The position numbers and the translations under genes were made by a program. Below the pieces are notes generated by a model, which had not been told where the DNA came from, searched no databases, and saw only the letters and a list, made by a program, of their open reading frames with translations. A stretch of DNA of 64,000 nt from Sphingomonas sp. 8AM (GTDB lineage: Bacteria; Pseudomonadota; Alphaproteobacteria; Sphingomonadales; Sphingomonadaceae): assembly GCF_902506455.1 (NCBI RefSeq), contig NZ_LR733844.1, forward strand, positions 1,070,864 to 1,134,863, given 5' to 3'. Shown piece after piece: positions 1-8,598 of the stretch (the first letter of the stretch is position 1; every line of letters starts with the position of its first letter).

Positions 1-1292
1 CCCCAGCCCAGCCCGAAGCCGAGCAGCAGCGCGGTCCCGAACCCGGCACCCCAATAGCCGGCGATCTGGATGAACATCGGCACGCGCGTGTCCTGCACCC
101 CGCGCAACACGCCGGCCGCGACCGCCTGCGCGCCATCGACGAGCTGGAAGATCGCCGCGATCCCCAGCAGCGCGACCGCCAGCGATGCCACCGCGCCCTC
201 GCGCGCCGGATCGACGTAGAGCCGCACCAGCCAGTGCGGCACTGCCCAGAACACTGCCGCGCTCAGCGCCATTACCGCGATCCCGGTCACGATCGCAACG
301 TTGCCAGCGCGCGCGACCCACGCGCGGTCGCCCGCGCCGAACGCGAAACCGACGCGGATCGTCGCCGCCTGCGCGAGCCCGAACGGGATCTGGAACGCGA
401 TCGCGGCGATGTTGAGCGCCACCGCATGCGCGTCGATCGCCGCGACCGAGATCAGCCCCATCAGCAGGCCGGCGCCGCCGAACAACCCGCCCTCGGCCAT
501 CCAGCCGAGCGCGATCGGCGCGCCGAGCCGCGCGATCTCCGCCATCCGTGACCATTCGGCGCGCCACCATTTGCCGAGCAGGCGATAGCGGCGCAGCCGG
601 CGATCGGTCAGCAGGATCACGACATAGGCCGCGCAGGTCGCCGTCGACACGATCACGCTCGACAGGGCCGACCCTTCCAGCCCCAGCGCCGGGAAGCCGG
701 CGTTGCCGAATACCAGACACCAGTTGGCGAACACCGCGACACCCAGCGCCAGCGCGGTGACCATCAACGCCCAGCCCGGCCGTCCCAGCGCCGCTGCGGT
801 CAGCCGGATCAAGGCCGCGCCGACCGCCGGCAGCACCGCCAGCGACAGCACGCGGCAGAACGATCCCGCGCGCGCCGCCACCGCCGGGTCCTGACCCGCC
901 AGCCGCAGCAGTGGCGCGACGCAATTCAGCACCGCGATCACCACCACGGAGCCGAGCACCGCCAGCCACATCGCCATCCGGAACGACCGCCGCACCTGCC
1001 GCACCGCGCCGACCCGCCGGCCGAGCGCGGCGGCGATCAACGGCTCGGCCGCGCCGACCATCCCGATCAGCCCGAAGCCGAGGATATGGAAGAAGAACAC
1101 GCCCAGCGTCGCGGCGGCGAACTCGACCGGCCCGAGCCGTGCGACGAACACCACATCGACCGCGAACACCGCCATCTGGAGCAGGTTCGCGCCGATCAGC
1201 GGCCCGGCCAGCGCCGCGAGCGCACGCAACTCCGCGCGCCACGTCGGCGGCGGCGCCTGCGTCAGCGGCGCGAGAGTGGAGGGGGCGGTCAT
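1..1292 (-). CDS. MATE family multidrug/Na+ antiporter, 3' end cut by window edge
   Basis: An open frame runs without a stop from the ATG at 1292 to the window edge, about 430 codons. The translation is a polytopic membrane protein that begins with a short polar tail and then shows MATE-like helices: residues around 25-50 contain GPLIGANLLQMAVFAVDVVF, followed by an FFFHILGFGLIGMVGAAEPL helix and a conserved LGRR loop. Members of this family export cationic drugs or metabolites in exchange for Na+ or H+. The length already seen is near the usual 440-460 residues, so only the last helix is missing. No good Shine-Dalgarno stands before the ATG. The gap to sppA holds two inverted repeats. The substrate cannot be told from sequence. 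Confidence 0.85.
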   Translation of the reverse strand, partial: MTAPSTLAPLTQAPPPTWRAELRALAALAGPLIGANLLQMAVFAVDVVFVARLGPVEFAAATLGVFFFHILGFGLIGMVGAAEPLIAAALGRRVGAVRQVRRSFRMAMWLAVLGSVVVIAVLNCVAPLLRLAGQDPAVAARAGSFCRVLSLAVLPAVGAALIRLTAAALGRPGWALMVTALALGVAVFANWCLVFGNAGFPALGLEGSALSSVIVSTATCAAYVVILLTDRRLRRYRLLGKWWRAEWSRMAEIARLGAPIALGWMAEGGLFGGAGLLMGLISVAAIDAHAVALNIAAIAFQIPFGLAQAATIRVGFAFGAGDRAWVARAGNVAIVTGIAVMALSAAVFWAVPHWLVRLYVDPAREGAVASLAVALLGIAAIFQLVDGAQAVAAGVLRGVQDTRVPMFIQIAGYWGAGFGTALLLGFGLGW

Positions 1293-1318
1293 GGATCGCG
1301 CACTAGCCGAGCCTGTCC

Positions 1319-1394
1319 GTCATTGCGAGCGTAGCGACGCCATCCAGAGCGTCCGGGGTGCGGCCCTGGATGGCGTCGCTACGCTCGCAATGAC
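1319..1394. repeat. Intergenic inverted repeat, family A
   Basis: Arms GTCATTGCGAGCGTAGCGAC and its complement are joined by a short centre, giving a 76-base near-perfect palindrome. The same arms recur at 36149, 41091 and 55597, and a minimal copy lies at 11653. It sits in the divergent gap between the MATE and sppA genes. Confidence 0.9.
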
Positions 1395-1415
1395 GTATGC
1401 TGCTCGTCCCTCATC

Positions 1416-1509
1416 CGTCATCCCGTAGAGGCGGGGATCCAGACGCGCAGGTCTGGCGCTAGCAGCGAAACGTCAGAGGTTCTGGATTCCCGCCTCCGCG
1501 GGAATGACG
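1416..1509. repeat. Intergenic inverted repeat, family D
   Basis: Left arm CGTCATCCCGTAGAGGCGGG and right arm TCCCGCCTCCGCGGGAATGA form an imperfect palindrome, with inner copies of GATCCAGACGCGCAG and TTCTGGATTC. Related copies lie at 38333 and 47296. The open frame of sppA extends back into this element, so an upstream ATG at 1504 is not the start. Together with the family A repeat it fills most of the 304-base gap 1293-1596; nothing else was seen there. Confidence 0.85.
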
Positions 1510-1596
1510 GAGAAGGCCATTTACCCTCAAAGCGTATTGCCCCGGTCATACACGCCGCGCTACGATCGCCGCCACGTAACGAAGGTGGCAGAAACG

Positions 1597-3468
1597 ATGA
1601 AGCTGGTACGCGGCGCCTGGAAGCTGCTGGTCGGGATCAAGGACGCGCTGGTGCTCGTCGCGATGCTGCTGTTCTTCGCGGTGATCTTCGCCGCGCTCAA
1701 TGCGCGGCAGCGCCCGGCCGCGATCGGCGACGGCGCGCTGGTGCTCAAGTTCGACGGCCCGATCGTCGAACAGCCCGAGGAAGTGCCGCTCACCGCGCTG
1801 GTCAGCGGGCAGCAGGTCGGCAAGCAATATCGCCTGCGCGACGTGCTGCGCGCGATCGACGCCGCGCGCACCGACGACCGCGTCAAGGCGATCGTCCTTG
1901 ACCTCGATCGCTTCGGCGGCGCCTATCCGGCAGTACTCGGCGAGGTGCAGGCCGCGCTGGTGCGCGCGCGCACCGCGGGCAAGCCGGTGCTCGCCTATGC
2001 CACTGCCTATACCGACGGCGGCTATCGCCTCGCCTCGGCGGCGAGCGAGATCTGGATGGACCCGCTCGGCGGGACCTTCTTTGCCGGGCCCGGCGGCAAC
2101 CAGTTGTTCTACAAGGGGCTGATCGACAAGCTCGGCGTCAATGCGCACGTCTATCGCGTCGGCAAGTTCAAGTCGGCGGTCGAGCCGTACACCCGCACCG
2201 ACCAGAGCCCCGAGGCGCGCGAGGCGTCGCAGGCGCTTTACGGCACGCTCTTCGACCAATGGCGCGAGGCGGTGGCGACCGCGCGCCCGAAGGCGCAGCT
2301 CGCGCCCTGGCTCGGCAACCCCGCGCAGCTCGTCGCGCAGGCACAGGGCGACGTGTCGCGCGCCAATCTCGCCACCGGGCTGGTCGACAAGCTCGGCGAC
2401 CGCGTCGCCTTCGGCCGCCGCGTCGCGCAGCTGGCGGGCGGCGACGACAAGAAGGTCGCCGGCTGGTTCAGGACGATCAACTACCCCGCCTATGTCGCCG
2501 CCAATCCGCTGCCCAAGAAGGGCAAGGTCGGGGTGCTGACCATCGCGGGCGAGATCGTCGACGGCGAGGCCGGCCCCGGCAAGGCGGCGGGCGATACCGT
2601 GTCGAAGCTGCTCTACAACGGGCTGGTCGAGAACGACCTCAAGGCGCTCGTGGTGCGCGTCGATTCGCCGGGCGGCTCGGTGCTGGCGTCGGAGAAGATC
2701 CGGCTCGCGATCCTCGAGGCCAAGCGCCGTGGCCTGCCGGTGGTCGTCTCGATGGGTGGGCTCGCCGCGTCGGGCGGTTACTGGGTGTCGACTCCCGCCG
2801 ACGTGATCTTCGCCGAGCCCGGCACGATCACCGGCTCGATCGGCATCTTCGGCATCATCCCGACCTTCGAGAACACGCTCAAGAAGATCGGCCTGTCGAC
2901 CGACGGTGTGAAGACCACCCCGCTCTCCGGCCAGCCCGACGTGCTCGGCGGGACCACCCCCGAACTCGACCGGATCGTTCAGGCCGGGATCGAGCATGGC
3001 TATCGGCAATTCCTCACCCGTGTTTCGCAGTCGCGCAAGCTGCCGGTCGAGCGCGTCAACGAGATCGGTCAGGGCCGCGTCTGGGTCGGCGGGATCGCGC
3101 AGCAGCTGAAGCTGGTCGACCGTTTCGGCGGGCTCGACGACGCGATCGCCGAGGCGGGCAAGCGTGCAAAGCTCGACGATGCGCAGCCGGTGTGGCTGGA
3201 AAAGAAGCCCGGGTTCGCCGCGCAGATCGCGCAACAGGTCGCCAGTCAGGAAGACGATGACGACGATGCCAGCGCCCCGGACGCGCTGTCGCGGCTGACG
3301 TGGCAGCGCCAGCAGGCCTTCGCCGCCGCACTGGGCGATGCGAAGCGGATGCTCGGCGGCGCGGCGGTGCGCGCGCAATGCCTCGAATGCGTCGGGCTCG
3401 GCCCGATCGCGGCGCGCGCCGAGGACCGCAATTTGTGGCAGCTCGTCGTCGCGCGGATCGGGCTGTGA
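1597..3468 (+). CDS. sppA: Signal peptide peptidase SppA, 67 kDa type
   Basis: A 623-residue membrane-anchored serine protease that degrades cleaved signal peptides in the periplasm. Residues 8-36 form one membrane anchor. The protein has the duplicated S49 fold of E. coli SppA: the N-terminal half carries the general-base lysine (K190 in YRVGKFKSAVEP) and the C-terminal half the nucleophile (S392 in GGLAASGGYW). Length matches the 67K family (about 618). The frame is open back to 1504, but that extension lies in repeat DNA; the ATG at 1597 directly precedes the anchor and has a weak GAAGG upstream. The last base of the stop codon is the first of the next ATG, so it is translationally coupled to the acetyltransferase gene. 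Confidence 0.93.
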   Translation: MKLVRGAWKLLVGIKDALVLVAMLLFFAVIFAALNARQRPAAIGDGALVLKFDGPIVEQPEEVPLTALVSGQQVGKQYRLRDVLRAIDAARTDDRVKAIVLDLDRFGGAYPAVLGEVQAALVRARTAGKPVLAYATAYTDGGYRLASAASEIWMDPLGGTFFAGPGGNQLFYKGLIDKLGVNAHVYRVGKFKSAVEPYTRTDQSPEAREASQALYGTLFDQWREAVATARPKAQLAPWLGNPAQLVAQAQGDVSRANLATGLVDKLGDRVAFGRRVAQLAGGDDKKVAGWFRTINYPAYVAANPLPKKGKVGVLTIAGEIVDGEAGPGKAAGDTVSKLLYNGLVENDLKALVVRVDSPGGSVLASEKIRLAILEAKRRGLPVVVSMGGLAASGGYWVSTPADVIFAEPGTITGSIGIFGIIPTFENTLKKIGLSTDGVKTTPLSGQPDVLGGTTPELDRIVQAGIEHGYRQFLTRVSQSRKLPVERVNEIGQGRVWVGGIAQQLKLVDRFGGLDDAIAEAGKRAKLDDAQPVWLEKKPGFAAQIAQQVASQEDDDDDASAPDALSRLTWQRQQAFAAALGDAKRMLGGAAVRAQCLECVGLGPIAARAEDRNLWQLVVARIGL

Positions 3469-4031
3469 TGCCGCAGGGCCCGATCGCGATCCGCGCGGCG
3501 ACCAGCGGCGACGCCGCCGCGATCGCTGCCATCTACGCGCCGTACGTGCTGTCAGGCACCGTCTCGTTCGAGAACGAGGCGCCCGATGCGGCGGCGATGC
3601 GTGAACGGCTCGAGGATTCGAACGGCTATTATCCGTGGCTGGTCGCGACCACCGACGACGCGGTGCTGGCCTATGCCTATGCGACGCAGTTCCGCGACCG
3701 TCCGGCGTATCGCTATGTGGTCGAGACATCGATCTACGTTGGCGGCGCGACCCACGGTCAGGGCGTCGGGCGGCTGCTCTACGAGGCGCTGGTCGACACG
3801 CTGCGCGCGCAGGGGTTCACGCAGGCGATCGGCGTGATCGCCCTCCCCAACGACGCCTCGATCACGTTACACGAAGCGGTCGGCTTCCGTCGCGCGGGCG
3901 TGTATCGCGAGGTCGGCTACAAGCAGGGCCGCTGGATCGACGTCGGCTTCTGGCAATGCGAGCTCAACGACAGCGCGATCCCGCCGGTCGAGCCGAAGCC
4001 GTTCAGCGTTACGGGCGTGCGCCGCGACTGA
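3468..4031 (+). CDS. GNAT N-acetyltransferase, phosphinothricin acetyltransferase-like
   Basis: A 187-residue single-domain GNAT enzyme. The acetyl-CoA loop is HGQGVGR near residue 95-101, and the family signature FENEAP...YPWLV and a late GYKQGRW...FW segment place it with the phosphinothricin/methionine-sulfone acetyltransferase group. Such enzymes acetylate the amino group of amino-acid-like toxins or methionine derivatives; the real substrate here is unknown. The ATG overlaps the sppA stop by one base, so it is the second gene of a two-gene operon. Its last 8 codons and following bases are duplicated 155 bases downstream (see the 4008-4190 entry). Confidence 0.88.
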   Translation: MPQGPIAIRAATSGDAAAIAAIYAPYVLSGTVSFENEAPDAAAMRERLEDSNGYYPWLVATTDDAVLAYAYATQFRDRPAYRYVVETSIYVGGATHGQGVGRLLYEALVDTLRAQGFTQAIGVIALPNDASITLHEAVGFRRAGVYREVGYKQGRWIDVGFWQCELNDSAIPPVEPKPFSVTGVRRD

Positions 4032-4190
4032 CGTCGCGATCGATGAAGGCTGCTACCGTCGGCAAAACTGCCACCGTCGCCCCTGCGCAGGCAAAGGCCC
4101 ATGTCTGTATCGTATGTCGAGCCAACCGACACACGATCGACACGCCTGTGTCAGATGCCCACGTGACGGGCGTCCGCCGCTACTGACGTC
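4008..4190. repeat. Direct duplication of the GNAT 3' end around a half family C element
   Basis: Bases 4008-4035 (end of the acetyltransferase gene, stop codon and 4 bases) recur at 4163-4190 with 25 of 28 identical. Between the copies lies one arm of a family C repeat (CGTCGCCCCTGCGCAGGCAA, starting at 4075) and its ATGTCTGT tail. The arrangement looks like a tandem or slipped duplication that trapped part of a repeat element. The rest of 4036-4235 shows no gene. Confidence 0.7.
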
Positions 4191-4235
4191 TGTGCTTGAG
4201 GGCCACGCTGACGATGAAGGAAGGGCAGCGTCGGG

Positions 4236-5225
4236 TTACGGCGCCGGCCGCTCCGCCTGCGCTTCGGCGAGGATTACCGCGAACTTGCCCTCGGCGTCGG
4301 TCCATTCACGCACCGGCGTCCACCCGCCCGCGCGCAGCAGGATGCGCGCGTCGCGCTCGCCATATTTGTGGCTGTTCTCGGTATGGATCGATTCACCCGC
4401 CGCTATCGAAAAGTCACGCCCCTCGACCGTGAAGGCAACGTCGCGCGTCGCGACCAGATGCATCTCGATCCGCGCGCGATCGTCGTTCCAGCGCGCCTCA
4501 TGCGAGAAGGCGTCGACTGGCACCGTGCCGTCAAGCTCGCGGTTGATCCGCTCGAGCAAATTGCGGTTGAACGCCGCGGTCACGCCCTGCGCATCATCAT
4601 AGGCCGGAACCAGCACCGCCGGGTCCTTGATCCGGTCCATCCCGATCAGCAGCATCGCGCCCCCGTTGCTGTCGGCGCCCAGTGACGCCCGCATCGCGCG
4701 GAGCAGATCCACCGCCGCCAGCGGGATCAGATTGCCGATCGTCGACCCCGGAAAAAACCCCAGCTTTTTCGCCGCGCTGATCGTGTGCGGCAGCGTCAGC
4801 GGGCGCGTGAAATCGGCTTCGAACGGCAGCACCAGCAGCTCGGGGAAAGCGTCGGACAGCTCGCGCGCCGACTGCCGCAGGAAATCGCCCGAAATGTCGA
4901 TCGGCACGTACGACGATGGCTTGACGCAGCGCAGCACGATCGGCGTCTTCGTCGACGAGCCCGAACCGAACTCGACCACCGCGCGCCCCTCACCGACGAT
5001 CTCGCGCAGCTCGGGGCACAAGCTCTCGAGCACCGCCGTCTCGGTCCGCGTCGGATAATATTCGGGCAAGTCGGTGATCTGCTCGAACAACTCCGATCCG
5101 CGGTGATCGTAAAACCACCGCGCCGGGATCGCGCGCGGGCGGCGTTCGAGCCCGGCGAGCACATCGGCACGGAATTGCGGGTCGGCGAGCGTCACCTGCC
5201 CGTCCTCGATCTCAGGCTTCAGCAT
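4236..5225 (-). CDS. egtD: L-histidine N-alpha-methyltransferase EgtD
   Basis: A 329-residue SAM-dependent enzyme that trimethylates histidine to hercynine, the first step of ergothioneine synthesis. Seen: the family signature YYPTRTE at residues 57-63, the SAM loop VEFGSGSSTKT near 84-94, and FFPGSTIGN further on. Length fits the family (about 320). The frame is open upstream to 5264, but the ATG at 5225 starts the conserved MLKPEI segment and overlaps the egtB stop as ATGA, so the two are coupled. No egtA, egtC or egtE is nearby, as is usual for the proteobacterial two-gene form. Confidence 0.93.
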   Translation of the reverse strand: MLKPEIEDGQVTLADPQFRADVLAGLERRPRAIPARWFYDHRGSELFEQITDLPEYYPTRTETAVLESLCPELREIVGEGRAVVEFGSGSSTKTPIVLRCVKPSSYVPIDISGDFLRQSARELSDAFPELLVLPFEADFTRPLTLPHTISAAKKLGFFPGSTIGNLIPLAAVDLLRAMRASLGADSNGGAMLLIGMDRIKDPAVLVPAYDDAQGVTAAFNRNLLERINRELDGTVPVDAFSHEARWNDDRARIEMHLVATRDVAFTVEGRDFSIAAGESIHTENSHKYGERDARILLRAGGWTPVREWTDAEGKFAVILAEAQAERPAP

Positions 5226-6484
5226 CAAAGGTCCTTTGCCAGCCGCACGCCGGTGAATTGCCAACGCTGGTGCGGGTAGAAGAAGTTGCGATAGCAGGCG
5301 CGCGTATGGCCACGCGGGGTCGCGCAGCTGCCGCCGCGCAGCACGAATTGCCCGTTCATGAACTTGCCGTTATATTCGCCGACCGCGCCCTCGACCGGGT
5401 GGAAGCCCGGATAGGGGCGATACGCCGATCCGGTCCATTCCCACACGTCGCCGAAGAATGCCGGTCCGCCGTCGGACGGCCGCGGCTCGATCGCCCCCGC
5501 GCCATCGAGCTGGTTCCCCGCACTCGCGTCATACGGCGCGGCGGCGGCTTCCCATTCGAATTCGGTCGGCAGCCGCGCGCCGGCCCAGGTGGCATAGGCG
5601 TCTGCCTCGTAGAAGCTGACATGCGTCACCGGCGCCGCCGGATCGATCGCACGCCGCCCGTCGAGCCCGAAGCGCGTCCACGCCCCCTCGCGATGCTCCC
5701 AGTAGAGCGGCGCGCCGACCCGCTCGCGCTGCACCCATGCCCAGCCGTCCGACAGCCACAGCCGCGCATCGCAATAGCCGCCATCGGCAATGAAGGCGGC
5801 CCATTCACCATTGGTGACGGTGCGATCCGCGATCGCATGCTTGTGGAGGAGGGTGCGATGCCGCGGCCCCTCGCAATCGAAGGCAAAGCCGCTGCTATTG
5901 TGACCGACCTCGACGATACGCTCGTCACTCTCGATCCACGCGATCGGCCCGGGCAACGCCACGGGTACCTTGCGCGCGGGCGACCAGACCGCCGGCTCCA
6001 GCGGGTTTTCCGAGAACAGGTGCAGCACGTCGGTGACGAGCAGTTCCTGGTGCTGCTCCTCGTGATGGCAACCCAGCGCGACCAGTTCCAGCGCCGCCGC
6101 GGGCAGCTCCGCGACTGCCGCCAGCACCGCCCCGTCGACCGCCCGCCGATACGCCAGCACCTCGTCCAGCGTCGGCCGCGTGATCATCCCGCGCCGCCCG
6201 CGCGTATGACGCCGCCCCTCGGCTTCGTAATAACTGTTGAACAGGAACGGAAACCGCGGGTCGTGCAGCGCATAGCCCGGCACATGGTCGCGCAGGACGA
6301 AGGTCTCGAAGAACCATGTCGTGTGCGCCAGATGCCATTTCGCCGGGGAGGCGTCGTCCATCGACTGGACGGTGGCATCGGCGTCGGACAGCGGGGCGAC
6401 CAGCGCCTCGCTCAGCCGTCGCACCTGCGCATAGCGCCGTGCGAGCGGGTCAGACCCGACAATCCGCCGGGTGAGCGCTTCCAT
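5225..6484 (-). CDS. egtB: Ergothioneine sulfoxide synthase EgtB
   Basis: A 419-residue non-haem iron enzyme that joins a thiol donor to hercynine using O2. An N-terminal DinB-like domain carries the iron ligands: H51 in KWHLAHTTWFFET and the HHEEQHQE motif at residues 140-147. The C-terminal half is a formylglycine-generating-enzyme (FGE-sulfatase) fold with GDVWEWTGSAY and a GGSCATPRGHTRACYRNFF segment. The start is supported by a strong AGGAGG just upstream of the ATG. It is the first gene of egtBD. The thiol donor (cysteine or gamma-glutamylcysteine) cannot be read from sequence with certainty; the absence of egtA/egtC suggests free cysteine or a donor made elsewhere. Confidence 0.93.
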   Translation of the reverse strand: MEALTRRIVGSDPLARRYAQVRRLSEALVAPLSDADATVQSMDDASPAKWHLAHTTWFFETFVLRDHVPGYALHDPRFPFLFNSYYEAEGRRHTRGRRGMITRPTLDEVLAYRRAVDGAVLAAVAELPAAALELVALGCHHEEQHQELLVTDVLHLFSENPLEPAVWSPARKVPVALPGPIAWIESDERIVEVGHNSSGFAFDCEGPRHRTLLHKHAIADRTVTNGEWAAFIADGGYCDARLWLSDGWAWVQRERVGAPLYWEHREGAWTRFGLDGRRAIDPAAPVTHVSFYEADAYATWAGARLPTEFEWEAAAAPYDASAGNQLDGAGAIEPRPSDGGPAFFGDVWEWTGSAYRPYPGFHPVEGAVGEYNGKFMNGQFVLRGGSCATPRGHTRACYRNFFYPHQRWQFTGVRLAKDL

Positions 6485-6538
6485 CGTCGTCCTCCTGCAG
6501 CCACCCGGGAGATCGGGCGCGCACGGGACTGCCCTAGG

Positions 6539-7096
6539 TTATCGGTTTGCCCCTGCCACCCACAGAACGTCCCCACCTGCGTTAAGGTTCACCGATCGAC
6601 AGGCGACGAAAAGAAAATCCGACAGGCGGTTCAGATAGATCAGTGCCTGCGGGTTGGCATGCGGTGCGAGCGCGATCGCCGAGCGTTCGGCACGGCGCAC
6701 GATCGCGCGCGCCAGATGCAGCGACGCCGCCGCGCCGCCGGGCAGGACGAAGCTGGTCAGCGGCGGAACATGCGCGTTGAGCGCGTCGATTTCCGCCTCC
6801 AGCCGTGCGACCTGCGCCGGCACGATCCGCAGCGTCATTTCGCCGGGCGCGTAATCGTCACCCGGTGTCGCGAGATCGGCGCCAAGGTCGAACAGATCGT
6901 TCTGGACGCGGGTCAACTGCTCGGTGAGCGCGTTGTCGCCCAGCGCGGCGATCGCCACGCCGATCGCGCTGTTCGCCTCATCGACATCGCCGATCGCCTG
7001 CACGCGCGCATCGGTCTTGGCGACACGGCTGCTGTCCGACAGTCCGGTCGTGCCCTCGTCACCCGTGCGTGTGTAGATGCGGTTGAGCCGTACCAT
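6539..7096 (-). CDS. Cob(I)alamin adenosyltransferase, PduO type
   Basis: A 185-residue enzyme that transfers adenosyl from ATP to cob(I)alamin to make coenzyme B12. The N-terminal TRTGDEGTTGL ATP-binding signature, the GDVDEANSAIG segment and the RRAER helix near residue 130 are all present, and length is typical. The frame continues upstream to 7462, but the ATG at 7096 begins the conserved MVRLNRIYTRTGD and overlaps the stop of the HIG1 gene as ATGA, so that start is chosen. It forms a two-gene operon with the HIG1 gene, a pairing that is common in sphingomonads but has no obvious metabolic logic. Confidence 0.9.
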   Translation of the reverse strand: MVRLNRIYTRTGDEGTTGLSDSSRVAKTDARVQAIGDVDEANSAIGVAIAALGDNALTEQLTRVQNDLFDLGADLATPGDDYAPGEMTLRIVPAQVARLEAEIDALNAHVPPLTSFVLPGGAAASLHLARAIVRRAERSAIALAPHANPQALIYLNRLSDFLFVACRSVNLNAGGDVLWVAGANR

Positions 7097-7323
7097 CAGG
7101 TGCGACCGGCGGCGAACAGGATCACGACGACGATCAGCACCGCGAGCGCCTGATAGAAGATGCGCATCTGCATCATGCGGTTCGATTTGAGCTGCGCCGC
7201 GGTCGGCCCCTCGCCGCGCGCCTCGGCGGTGGCGCTCTGGAGGAACGAGATGATGCCACGCACCAGCGCGACCACCGTGGCGATCATCGCCGCGATCAGC
7301 AGGATGACGAGAAAGGTATTCAT
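7096..7323 (-). CDS. HIG1-domain twin-transmembrane protein
   Basis: A 75-residue protein with two membrane helices (residues 3-25 and 53-72) and between them a cytoplasmic loop ending in NRMMQMRIFYQ, which fits the RxxxQ signature of the hypoxia-induced gene 1 (HIG1) domain. In mitochondria these proteins associate with cytochrome oxidase; the bacterial role is not settled. Its stop overlaps the start of the adenosyltransferase gene by 1 base. Confidence 0.8.
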   Translation of the reverse strand: MNTFLVILLIAAMIATVVALVRGIISFLQSATAEARGEGPTAAQLKSNRMMQMRIFYQALAVLIVVVILFAAGRT

Positions 7324-7369
7324 GAAGCGAAGCTAAGACGCGGGAGCGCAAACGGCAATGGTCATCCCT

Positions 7370-7501
7370 CGTCGCCCCTGCGGAGGCAGGGGCATATGTC
7401 TGTCGAGTTGAAGAGGAAGGCAGACACATATCGGCCCATCCATGTGTCAGACCGCCCACCAAGCCGACACAGCCATGGGCCCCTGCCTCCGCAGGGGCGA
7501 C
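7370..7501. repeat. Intergenic inverted repeat, family C, complete copy
   Basis: Arms GTCGCCCCTGCGGAGGCAGG and its complement (starting at 7371 and ending at 7501) flank a centre with ATGTCTGTCGAGTTGAAGAG. This element and the next one fill the 395-base gap 7324-7718; no gene was seen in it. Confidence 0.85.
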
Positions 7502-7582
7502 AGCTCGCGCGGTGGGGGGCGCGACCTCTCCACACGCAATCGCGCCACGCTCACAACCTTGCTTTCACAGCGCCCCTCACCC

Positions 7583-7660
7583 CGTCGCCCCTGCGCAGGC
7601 AGGGGCCCATGTCTGTCGAGTTGAAGAAGAAGGCCGACACCCATCGGCCCACCGATGTGT
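7583..7660. repeat. Intergenic repeat, family C, left arm plus centre only
   Basis: The arm CGTCGCCCCTGCGCAGGCAG is followed by the same ATGTCTGTCGAGTTGAAGAA centre and GACAC tail as the copy at 7370, but the right arm is missing. The two centres are direct repeats of each other over about 30 bases. Confidence 0.75.
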
Positions 7661-7718
7661 CAGCCCCCTCACCCGAACGAAGCAGCCACAGGCCCTGACT
7701 TCGCGGGCAAGCCGACGC

Positions 7719-8522
7719 CTAAACCACTCCTGTCCGCAATCTCGCCGCGACCGCGGCCCCGTCCTCCCCCGCCTCGCGCAACGCCGCCAGCGTCGGCGCG
7801 CCGTGCCGCTTCGCCAGCCGTTGACCGTCCGTCCCGACCAGCAGATCGTGGTGCCACCAGCACGGCACCGGCAACCCGAGCAACGCCTGCAACACGCGAT
7901 GCACATGCGTCGCCTCGAACAGATCGCGCCCGCGCACCACATCCGTCACCCCTTGCGCGGCATCGTCGACCGTCACCGCGAGATGATAGCTCGCCGGCGC
8001 ATCCTTGCGCGCCAGCACCACGTCGCCTTGCGCCAGCGCATCATTCGCCACCACCTTCGCATGATCGCGCCATGACAGGTCACCGCAGCGCGCCACCGCT
8101 GCGGCCATGTCGATACGCCAGCAATGCGGCGCGTCACGCGCCGGAGCATGGCGACACGTGCCGGGATAGACCGCCACCGACCCATGCGGCGCGCTCAGCG
8201 CCTCGGCGATCTCCGCACGCGTGCAATAACAACGATATAGCAGGTCCAGCTCACGCAGCCGCTCAAGGGCGGCAGCATAAACCTCCAGCCGCGCCGACTG
8301 GAACAGCACCTCCCCGTCCCATGTCAGTCCCAGCCAGCGCAGGTCCTCCACGATCGTCGCGACATGCTCGGGCCGACTTCGCATCCCGTCGATATCCTCG
8401 ATCCGCAGCAGGAATCGTCCGCCACGGTCGCGCGCGACATCATGCGCCCGGATCGCCGAAAAGGCGTGCCCCATATGCAGCCGCCCGGTCGGCGAAGGCG
8501 CAAAACGGGTGACGACGCTCAT
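7719..8522 (-). CDS. gluQ: Glutamyl-Q tRNA(Asp) synthetase
   Basis: A 267-residue truncated paralogue of glutamyl-tRNA synthetase that glutamylates the queuosine base at position 34 of tRNA(Asp). Seen: FAPSPTGRLHMGHAFSA with the HIGH-type signature at the N terminus, the zinc-site cysteines in YRCYCTRAEI and PGTCRHA, and a KRHGAPTL sequence in place of KMSKS. The anticodon-binding C-terminal part of GluRS is absent, as expected. The frame is open to 8576, but the ATG at 8522 starts the conserved MSVVTRFAPSPTG. Divergent from the oligopeptidase gene. Confidence 0.92.
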   Translation of the reverse strand: MSVVTRFAPSPTGRLHMGHAFSAIRAHDVARDRGGRFLLRIEDIDGMRSRPEHVATIVEDLRWLGLTWDGEVLFQSARLEVYAAALERLRELDLLYRCYCTRAEIAEALSAPHGSVAVYPGTCRHAPARDAPHCWRIDMAAAVARCGDLSWRDHAKVVANDALAQGDVVLARKDAPASYHLAVTVDDAAQGVTDVVRGRDLFEATHVHRVLQALLGLPVPCWWHHDLLVGTDGQRLAKRHGAPTLAALREAGEDGAAVAARLRTGVV

Positions 8523-8598
8523 GCCGCGCGATGTGCGCCGTGCCGCGCGTGCCGACAAGAGGGTGACGTTTGGCAATATCGCGCGTTAGGAAGCGCCT

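Noticed and set aside
1504..1596. Upstream start for SppA at 1504
   Set aside because: Lies in a family D repeat and adds residues not part of the family; the anchor begins right after 1597.
1546..3729. Long open frame on the minus strand opposite sppA (727 codons)
   Set aside because: Shadow of a high-GC gene: arginine/aspartate-rich, no domain, while the plus strand encodes intact SppA.
7370..7660. CRISPR array from repeated ATGTCTGTC segments
   Set aside because: Only two related copies with unequal spacing, part of family C palindromes, no cas genes.
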